47,574 nucleotides of DNA from Macrococcoides bohemicum (GTDB taxonomy: Bacteria > Bacillota > Bacilli > Staphylococcales > Staphylococcaceae), in NCBI RefSeq assembly GCF_042658685.1, contig NZ_JBHSQY010000027.1. One strand, given 5' to 3'. Numbering within the stretch: position 1 is the first letter of the stretch; each line of letters begins with the position of its first letter. The position numbers were made by a program, and so were the translations under genes. Of this stretch, positions 41,731 through 47,574 are shown piece by piece. Below the pieces are notes generated by a model. The model was not told where the DNA came from and ran no database searches. It saw only the letters and a list, made by a program, of their open reading frames with translations.

Positions 41731-43779
41731 TTATTCTACTTCAAATCTATGAAGTAACTGCGCATTGATTGCAACGATGATTGTACTGAGACTCATCAAA
41801 ATCGCACCTACAGCCGGACTGAGTATTATCCCCCAAGGCGCCAGCACTCCTGCTGCCAATGGGAGGGCAATCACGTTATATCCGGTTGCCCAGATCAGAT
41901 TCTGTACCAATTTATTATATGTTCTTTTGGACAGGCTGAATATTGCAAGAATATCTTTCGGATTACTGTCAACGAGAACGATGTCTGCACTATCCATCGC
42001 GATATCTGTGCCTGCACCCACTGCGATACCAACATCTGCTTTAGTCAATGCCGGTGCGTCATTGATTCCGTCACCTGTCATTGCAACAACCAAACCACGT
42101 TCTTGGATTTCTGTCACTTTATCTGCTTTCTCATTGGGTATTACTTCAGCATAGACTTCATCAATCCCAATTTGTTCTGCGACATAATTTGCGACTTTTT
42201 GGTTATCTCCGGTCAACATTATAGCTTTAATATTTCTCTTATGCAGCTGTTCTATTGTCTGCTTAGAACTTTCCTTAATCTTATCTGCCAGTGCAATGGC
42301 ACCTGCTAATTCTTCGTTTACCAAAATAAAAACTACCGTCTTACCTTGTTCTGACCATTTATTAAAGTTCTTATCGTCAAAATCTATTTTTTGTTTACGT
42401 ACATATCCCGGACTCACTACTTTGACTTGTTTATCATCAATCGTCCCTTCAATTCCTACACCAGTAATTGAATTGAAATTTGACATTTCAAGCAATTCAA
42501 GTTCTTTTAACTTGGCTTCATTGAGTATACCTCTCGCAATAGGGTGTTCCGAGTCATTTTCTATTGTTGCTGCATAACTTAAAAGGGTATTTTCGTCAAT
42601 ATTATTGAAAGTCTGTATATCTGTAACACCAAATTTACCCTCAGTCAAAGTACCCGTCTTATCGAAGATCACAGCGTTAATTTTACGAGCCTTTTCAAAC
42701 TGTGGACGTTTTCGAATTAACAAACCGTGCTTTGCAGCAAGTGATGTAGATACTGAAATAACCAACGGTGCTGCCAGACCTAAAGCATGAGGACAAGCAA
42801 TAACCAAAACTGTTACCAATCTTATGATAGCAGTATCTATAGTTGCTCCAATACTTATCCAAGCGATAAATGTGATAATACCGGCAGCTAAAGCGATATA
42901 GAATAACCATTTAGCTGCTTTATTAGTTACATCCTGAGTTTTCGATTTAGTACGTTGTGATTCTCTAACCATATCTATAACTTGTGTCAGATAAGATTCA
43001 TTCATCAGTTTCTCTACTTCAATAGTGAGAGAACCTTCTCTGTTTATTGAACCTCCAATGACCTCGTCATCAACGGATTTTTCAACTGGAACAGATTCAC
43101 CCGTTAACATTGATTCATCAACTTGCGACTTTCCTTTAACGATTTTACCATCCAGTGGCATTTTTTCTCCGGGTTTTACTAATAATAAATCACCCGCTTT
43201 AATATCATCAATCTGAACTTCTTCTGTTTCACCATTTTCAGTGATACGGTTTGCCGTATCAGGCATTAATGATGCGAGGGATTCCAGAGCCTTGGAAGCA
43301 TTGTTAATAGCTCGCATTTCAATCCAATGTCCCAGAAGCATGATTAATACAAGAGTTGCCAGCTCCCAGAACATTTCTTCCCCATTGAATCCAAAAACAA
43401 CTGCCATACTATAGAGGTAAGCGACAGAAATCGCCATTGCTATTAATGTCATCATGCCTGGTTCTTTGTTTTTCAATTCATCGTAAGCGCCCTTAATGAA
43501 TGGCCAACCCCCGTAGAAATAAACGAACGTGGCCAACGCTGCCACAATATAACTATCTCCAGTAAATTGCCAATCCACACCTATGAAATTTTGAATCATC
43601 GGAGATAGAAGTACAATTGGAATTGTGAATATCAGGATAATGAAGAATTTATTACGAAAATCTGTCACCATATGCGCATGATGATCGTGTCCGCTATGAT
43701 TATGGGATTCGTGGCTCTCCTCATGGTTATGATGATTTTCTTCATGCTCAGCATGATTATGATTACCTTCTTTATTCAT
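41731..43779 (-). CDS. copB: P1B-type copper-exporting ATPase, CopB class
   Basis: A 682-residue heavy-metal ATPase. The first 37 residues are a His-rich metal-binding tail (repeated HNH, HHNHEESHESHNH) instead of HMA domains. The membrane metal site is Cys329-Pro-His331 (IACPHALGLAAPL), the P1B-3 signature of Cu(I/II)/silver exporters. Phosphorylation motif DKTGT begins at Asp373; TGES, HP (SEHPIA) and GDGINDAPAL are all present. Eight membrane helices are expected. The first gene of copB-copY-copZ, directly behind two CopY boxes. Plasmid- and SCC-borne copB genes of staphylococci are the closest known setting. Confidence 0.94.
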   Translation of the reverse strand: MNKEGNHNHAEHEENHHNHEESHESHNHSGHDHHAHMVTDFRNKFFIILIFTIPIVLLSPMIQNFIGVDWQFTGDSYIVAALATFVYFYGGWPFIKGAYDELKNKEPGMMTLIAMAISVAYLYSMAVVFGFNGEEMFWELATLVLIMLLGHWIEMRAINNASKALESLASLMPDTANRITENGETEEVQIDDIKAGDLLLVKPGEKMPLDGKIVKGKSQVDESMLTGESVPVEKSVDDEVIGGSINREGSLTIEVEKLMNESYLTQVIDMVRESQRTKSKTQDVTNKAAKWLFYIALAAGIITFIAWISIGATIDTAIIRLVTVLVIACPHALGLAAPLVISVSTSLAAKHGLLIRKRPQFEKARKINAVIFDKTGTLTEGKFGVTDIQTFNNIDENTLLSYAATIENDSEHPIARGILNEAKLKELELLEMSNFNSITGVGIEGTIDDKQVKVVSPGYVRKQKIDFDDKNFNKWSEQGKTVVFILVNEELAGAIALADKIKESSKQTIEQLHKRNIKAIMLTGDNQKVANYVAEQIGIDEVYAEVIPNEKADKVTEIQERGLVVAMTGDGINDAPALTKADVGIAVGAGTDIAMDSADIVLVDSNPKDILAIFSLSKRTYNKLVQNLIWATGYNVIALPLAAGVLAPWGIILSPAVGAILMSLSTIIVAINAQLLHRFEVE

Positions 43780-43807
43780 TTTTTTCCCTCCTATATTATA
43801 ATAAGAC

Positions 43808-43848
43808 TACAACTGTAATCGATTTATTTACTTAAGTTTACATCTGTA
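43808..43848 (-). promoter_or_regulatory. Two CopY operator boxes upstream of copB
   Basis: TACAACTGTA at 43808-43817 and TACATCTGTA at 43839-43848 both fit the cop box TACAnnTGTA exactly, with start points 31 bp apart. They lie 28-70 bases before the copB ATG, in the promoter zone, with AGGAGGG between them and the start. Strong evidence for CopY control of the operon. Confidence 0.92.
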
Positions 43849-43982
43849 ATCGTTAATTGTCAAGCTGTTAATTTACTAAGTTTATTATAAAAAATATATG
43901 TGCAGAAACTATCCACTACATGTATTTAAAAACTAAGTAAAAATAAATTAACTGCTACTCTGAGATTTAACATTGAATTAAA

Positions 43983-44026
43983 AATGCAGATTCCACAACA
44001 CTTAATAGCATTGGGTAATCTGCATT
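43983..44026 (-). terminator. Terminator of the cueP-like gene
   Basis: AATGCAGATT (about 43983-43992) pairs with AATCTGCATT (44017-44026), immediately beyond the stop on the minus strand, followed by A-rich plus-strand sequence. Confidence 0.8.
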
Positions 44027-44034
44027 CAATAATA

Positions 44035-44541
44035 TTATTTAAGCTGTAAATCTGTCAGACAGGTGCTGTCATTCTCAAAAGTTGAAAAATTAGATTCAAC
44101 TTTTTTTCCATCATAATTAATTTCTAAAGAGTAATTTTTATCTCTTGGCAGCCAAAAATCCAAAAAACCATTCTTAAGGGTAGTCAACTTCTCATCAACG
44201 TGAACTTCTCCATCTTCATCTGTAATTTTTACATCCATCTCTTCATTCATCAGCTCTCCCTGACAACCTGTTAAGCTATGAAATTCACAAGGATGTGTAT
44301 CTGAGATGTATGGTGCAATAGATACAAAAAATTCATCGTCTGGCAAAGTATAGACATTCTCATCTCCACTATCTTTAACAATAAGTGTTTTATCATTTAT
44401 AGATGCTGATTCTACAATATTACTAGCGCTTAATTCCGAAACCATTTCTTTAATATTTGATTCGTTCGATGCTGAGTCATCACTACAACCTGTTAAAATA
44501 AAGATTACGCCCATCAAAACTGGCATTAAATATTTTTTCAT
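44035..44541 (-). CDS. CueP-family metal-binding lipoprotein
   Basis: A 168-residue exported protein. Signal with lipobox ILTGCSDDS (Cys at about 19). The mature part follows the CueP family: FFVSIAPYISDTHPCEFHSL, TGCQGEL, DVKITDEDGEV, GFLDFWLPRDKNYSLEINYDG and a C-terminal STCLTDLQL. The three conserved cysteines (HPC, TGC, STC) are present. Known: Salmonella CueP binds periplasmic copper and supplies it to superoxide dismutase. GGAGGAAT supports the ATG at 44541. It is 110 bp after the ccdA remnant on the same strand. Confidence 0.88.
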   Translation of the reverse strand: MKKYLMPVLMGVIFILTGCSDDSASNESNIKEMVSELSASNIVESASINDKTLIVKDSGDENVYTLPDDEFFVSIAPYISDTHPCEFHSLTGCQGELMNEEMDVKITDEDGEVHVDEKLTTLKNGFLDFWLPRDKNYSLEINYDGKKVESNFSTFENDSTCLTDLQLK

Positions 44542-44650
44542 CCAGATTCCTCCTTGATATTTAATTTTAACAATAATTTTTAAACAAATTTTATAATAAT
44601 ATGTCATTTCTATGAAAGTTATATAAACAAGTCATTTAATGTATTCATAA

Positions 44651-45230
44651 TTAGAAGCTTTGAAAATCTCCAAAGTACGGCTGCAGCCAAATGATAATCT
44701 GAGTCAATCCATCAAAATACAGAAGTACACCCATTAATATCATGATGACCCCACCAACTTTCATAATCGTATTCGAGTATTTCAGCATCCAGCGTGTACG
44801 AGATACGAAAAAGCTCAATATAAAGAATGGAATTGCAAAGCCCAGACAGTAAATAACCATTAACATTAAAGCATCTTTTGGTGCACTGGCACTCATTGCG
44901 AAAATAGCTCCGATAATCGGTCCATTGCACGGCGTCCATCCGGCACCAAAAGCCATACCTATTAAAGTTGAACCTAAAAATCCTGACGGTCTGTTTTTAA
45001 ATTTTAATTTCCTCTCTTTCATCAAGAAATTAAAATTAAGCACGCCGGTAATGATAAGCCCGAAGAAAATAATCAAGATTGAACCCAGTTGTCTGATCAG
45101 ATTCGCATGTTCAATCAATATTCCGCCTAAAAAGGACATGCCAAACCCCAGGGCTATATAGAATAAGCTGAATCCCACAAGAAAGAAAAGTGTGTGGAAT
45201 ATTGCGCGTGCATTGAATTTTTGATTTTGA
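44651..45230 (-). pseudogene. ccdA: ccdA-type thiol-disulfide membrane transporter, 5' end removed by IS30
   Basis: The frame carries the second half of a CcdA/DsbD-like protein: hydrophobic helices, SLFYIALGFGMSFLGGIL, and the second active Cys in AGWTPCNGPIIGA, ending after two more helices. The frame stays open upstream of the ATG at 45178 (NARAIFHTLFFLVGF) right to the IS30 end at about 45230, where it is cut. The first half, with the SPCVLP-type first cysteine, is absent, so electron transfer is not possible. Placed to keep the cueP-like protein's cysteines reduced before it was broken (inference). Confidence 0.85.
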
Positions 45231-46042
45231 ATCGTCTACACTTAATTGGACAACTCCCCTGAGGGGATGTATTGTTAAATTAAGAAAGTAGGCGATTTAA
45301 ATATATAAGGAGGTAAAGCAGAAAACATAGAGTGAAGAGCATCTTCAATATCATCTGCCTTGCGACCTTGAGGTCGTATAGTGATAATCATCTTAGAGAT
45401 TCTTTCTACTAAGGTTATGACAGCACTCCCATGATTACGGCCAATGATAGTGTCACCTTCAAGATGACCAAATTCTTGAAAGAAGAAAGGAAACTCTTCT
45501 ATTCTTTCAGAAATGTGTCTTTTGAAAGCCTGTCTACCTCTTTTTTCACAATGACCATTTGGCTTCCTTTTACCTTTCATAGGTAAAGATTGTACCGAAA
45601 AGATGTTTTCCTTAAACATTCTATAAAGAGTTTTTACAGAACAATCAATCGGGTGTTCACCTCTGCCAATAATGGTGTCAGGTGTCCAGCCATCGGCTAC
45701 TTTTTCTCGAATATAAGCTGACTGATTTTCTGGAAGTACTATTCTATGTCTGCCACAATTTGATTTTCTTTGCTTATACTCCTGGTAATATTCCAGTGCA
45801 GTTATACCTGTCTTAAGTGCATTTATTACGTTATAAATTGTCTGTCTTGATCGTTTCAATCTCTTTGCGATTTCTTTTACCGAAAGATTTTGATGATAAT
45901 ATGATTCTATGAACGTGAGTTCATCCGTGTTAAGATGTTTATAGGCCATTCTGTACTAACTCCTTATGTTTTCTTTGGTCGGAAATACATATTGAGTTTA
46001 GCACAGAAGGCTTTTTTAGTTGTCTAGCTTAATTTTACAATC
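45231..46042 (-). mobile_element. IS30-family element with internal deletion
   Basis: The terminal repeats are inexact complements: 46018-46042 (minus strand GATTGTAAAATTAAGCTAGA...) and 45231-45255 (ATCGTCTACACTTAATTGG...). The element is 812 bp instead of roughly 1.1 kb because the 3' part of the transposase gene is missing. Its left end cuts ccdA; the right end abuts the terminator before cadC. It has the same end type as the relic at 24743. Confidence 0.85.
45275..45949 (-). pseudogene. IS30-family transposase, C-terminally truncated
   Basis: 224 residues: helix-turn-helix N-terminus (LNTDELTFIESYYHQNLSV, KRSRQTIYNVINALKTG), Arg/His-rich middle, VADGWTPDTIIGR and the first catalytic Asp in EFGHLEGDTIIGRNHGSAV. 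It ends abruptly (LPPYIFKSPTFLI) where the second catalytic Asp should follow; the C-terminal Glu region is lost. It cannot transpose by itself. TAAGGAGTTAG precedes the start. Confidence 0.88.
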
Positions 46043-46072
46043 GACGTGCTTTAAAATCTGGTTAAAATCTCT

Positions 46073-46111
46073 AAAAAGATTGGTTTCTAACATTAGAAAC
46101 CAATCTTTTTT
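46073..46111 (+). terminator. Strong hairpin terminator upstream of cadC
   Basis: AAAAAGATTGGTTTCTA pairs with TAGAAACCAATCTTTTT, followed by further T's. It isolates cadC from the IS30 side; the gene it originally served is not visible. Confidence 0.92.
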
Positions 46112-46134
46112 ATTGTAATATTAATATATAATAA

Positions 46135-46202
46135 TCAAACAATCATTTGACTATTTGTTTATGGTGGGATATATTATAATTATCAAACAAACAGTCATTT
46201 GA
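46135..46202 (+). promoter_or_regulatory. cad promoter and CadC operator-like inverted repeats
   Basis: TTGACT (46147-46152) is 17 bases from TATATT (46170-46175), with TATAAT overlapping next to it. Two TCAAA...TTTGA inverted repeats flank the promoter: 46135-46150 and 46183-46202. They resemble the staphylococcal cad operator, where CadC sits on the promoter. AAGGAGG follows before cadC. Confidence 0.75.
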
Positions 46203-46217
46203 ATAAGGAGGATAATT

Positions 46218-46583
46218 ATGACAAAAGATATGTGTGAAGTTACCTGTATTCACGAAGATAAGGTAAACAGGGCTAAAAAAGACCTTGCTAAACAGAATCC
46301 TATGGATGTAGCGAAAGTTTTTAAGACTCTGTCAGATGATACAAGGGTTAAAATTGCTTATGTTTTATCTTTAGAGGGAGAGTTATGTGTTTGTGATGTA
46401 GCGAATATCATTGAATCTTCAATGGCTACGGCATCCCATCATTTAAGATTGTTGAAAAATTTAGGTATAGCAACATACCGTAAAGAAGGAAAATTAGTCT
46501 ATTATTCACTAGATGATGAGCATGTTAAACAGCTTGTAGAAAAAGCTTTCTTGCATCAAAGGGAGGTTGCTAGTATTGGATAG
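46218..46583 (+). CDS. cadC: ArsR/SmtB-family metal-sensing repressor CadC
   Basis: A 121-residue repressor releasing DNA on Cd(II), Pb(II) or Zn(II). The thiolate site is visible: Cys6 and Cys10 in the N-terminal arm and Cys57/Cys59 in ELCVCDVA, equivalent to Cys7, Cys11, Cys58 and Cys60 of the pI258 protein. Recognition helix ATASHHLRLLKNLGI and wing KEGKLVYYSL. AAGGAGG precedes the ATG. It overlaps cadA by 8 bases in the usual cadCA operon. Confidence 0.94.
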   Translation: MTKDMCEVTCIHEDKVNRAKKDLAKQNPMDVAKVFKTLSDDTRVKIAYVLSLEGELCVCDVANIIESSMATASHHLRLLKNLGIATYRKEGKLVYYSLDDEHVKQLVEKAFLHQREVASIG

Positions 46584-47574
46584 TTCAACAAAAACATTAA
46601 CAGAAGATAAACAGGTTTACCGTGTGGAGGGTTTCTCGTGTGCGAATTGTGCTGGGAAGTTTGAAAAAAATGTAAAAGAACTACCAGGGGTGTATGATGC
46701 TAAAGTCAATTTCGGAGCTTCCAAAATTGATGTCTTTGGCAGTGCAACCGTTGAAGATCTGGAAAAGGCTGGTGCTTTCGAGAATCTTAAAGTGGCACCA
46801 GAGAAGGCTAGAAGACGGGTCGAACCAGTGGTAACAGAAGATAAAAATGTTTACCGTGTGGAGGGATTTTCTTGCGCAAACTGTGCTGGGAAGTTTGAAA
46901 AAAATGTAAAACAACTAGCTGGAGTTCAGGATGCAAAAGTGAACTTTGGCGCTTCCAAAATTGATGTATATGGAAATGCATCGGTTGAAGAGCTTGAAAA
47001 AGCAGGTGCTTTCGAGAATCTTAAGGTAATTCCTGAAAAACTGGCGAATCCATCGATACAAGCGGTCAAAGAAGACACTAAGGCTCCTAAAGAAGAGAAA
47101 ATACCGTTTTATAAAAAACACAGCACATTGCTGTTTGCCACATTACTGATTGCTTTTGGTTACCTTTCTCAATTTGTAAATGGAGAAGATAACCTTGTAA
47201 CTTCCATGTTATTTGTAAGTTCGATTGTAATTGGCGGATATTCACTATTTAAAGTTGGTTTTCAAAATTTGATACGCTTTGATTTCGACATGAAAACCCT
47301 GATGACCGTTGCAGTTATTGGAGCTGCCATCATTGGTGAATGGGCAGAGGCATCCATTGTTGTCATTCTCTTTGCAATCAGTGAAGCACTTGAACGTTTT
47401 TCTATGGATAGAGCAAGACAGTCCATTCGTTCATTGATGGATATTGCCCCAAAAGAAGCACTTGTTAGGCGGAATGGTCAGGAAATAATGATCCATGTGG
47501 ACGATATCGCCGTGGGTGATATTATGATCGTCAAACCAGGGGAGAAAATTGCCATGGATGGGATCATTATAAAT
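46576..47574 (+). CDS. cadA: Cadmium/zinc-exporting P1B ATPase, N-terminal part (runs off the window)
   Basis: 333 codons are visible from a TTG start (GGGAGG upstream), overlapping cadC. Two HMA domains in tandem carry GFSCANCAGKFEKNV loops (Cys22/Cys25 and Cys100/Cys103), in repeats 78 codons apart that are nearly identical. Then come the first membrane helices, including FDMKTLMTVAVIGA and GEWAEASIVVILFAISE, and the start of the actuator domain (DIAVGDIMIVKPGEKIAMDG). The phosphorylation and CPC parts lie beyond the edge. pI258 CadA has one such HMA domain; the two-HMA form is the longer variant. Confidence 0.93.
   Translation, partial: MDSSTKTLTEDKQVYRVEGFSCANCAGKFEKNVKELPGVYDAKVNFGASKIDVFGSATVEDLEKAGAFENLKVAPEKARRRVEPVVTEDKNVYRVEGFSCANCAGKFEKNVKQLAGVQDAKVNFGASKIDVYGNASVEELEKAGAFENLKVIPEKLANPSIQAVKEDTKAPKEEKIPFYKKHSTLLFATLLIAFGYLSQFVNGEDNLVTSMLFVSSIVIGGYSLFKVGFQNLIRFDFDMKTLMTVAVIGAAIIGEWAEASIVVILFAISEALERFSMDRARQSIRSLMDIAPKEALVRRNGQEIMIHVDDIAVGDIMIVKPGEKIAMDGIIIN

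Noticed and set aside
34630..47574. SCCmec with mec or ccr genes
   Set aside because: No mecA/mecC, ccrA/B/C or rlmH sequence could be found in the window, so the region is called SCC-like only.
1..47574. tRNA or rRNA genes
   Set aside because: No cloverleaf with a GTTCGA-type T-loop or rRNA-like stretch was seen by eye.

Overview
The window reads as chromosome of an AT-rich Firmicute in the Staphylococcaceae. A staphyloxanthin-type crtOPQMN carotenoid operon, SCC-type attachment repeats, a hypR-merA pair and staphylococcal copper and cadmium modules all point there. Because the IPP isomerase gene fni is embedded in the crt operon and hxlAB lies next to it, I lean towards Mammaliicoccus (S. 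sciuri group) or Macrococcus rather than S. aureus. That species guess is inference.

Layout. From 1 to about 17.2 kb is ordinary chromosome: an IS1182-type transposase tail, nagA, selO, a VanY-like carboxypeptidase, a small catalase-fold protein, a zinc alcohol dehydrogenase, tspO, an SNF-family symporter, the six-gene minus-strand operon crtO-fni-crtN-crtM-crtP-crtQ, and hxlR divergent from hxlAB. The chromosomal side appears to end just after the hxlB terminator, at the first of several repeats resembling the SCCmec attachment core (reverse-complement orientation, about 17.23, 20.06, 20.13, 25.73 and 32.89 kb). No ccr recombinase and no rlmH/orfX are visible. Since all att repeats point the same way, rlmH would be expected beyond the right edge.

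From 17.2 to 32.9 kb is a string of att-bounded cassettes. The first holds an arsB remnant, hypR-merA (hypothiocyanous acid and hypochlorite defence) and a lytM-type tail. The second holds a decayed PD-(D/E)XK gene, an ABM monooxygenase, a DJ-1/PfpI protein, an adh fragment, a UvrA-like ABC protein, an IS30 relic and a HEPN-domain protein. The third (25.7-32.9 kb) is the most interesting: a HIT-family relic, a YTGPGGG-repeat protein, an XRE-ImmA regulator, an unrecognised protein, and in succession a PD-(D/E)XK nuclease, an EVE-HNH nuclease and a GIY-YIG/DUF4357 nuclease (frameshifted in a T6 tract), with a divergent second GIY-YIG protein. I read it as a candidate composite anti-phage or modified-DNA restriction island.

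From 33 kb to the end is an IS4-family element followed by heavy-metal resistance: a lipoprotein multicopper oxidase, a Cys-rich four-helix copper-storage protein, a sensor kinase/response regulator pair, a YdhK lipoprotein, copB-copY-copZ with two CopY boxes, a CueP-family lipoprotein, a ccdA cut by an IS30 derivative, and cadC-cadA (cadA runs off the window). Together they cover copper sensing, chaperoning, oxidation, storage and export, plus cadmium/zinc efflux. Many genes in the island are truncated or frameshifted, which indicates repeated insertion and deletion.
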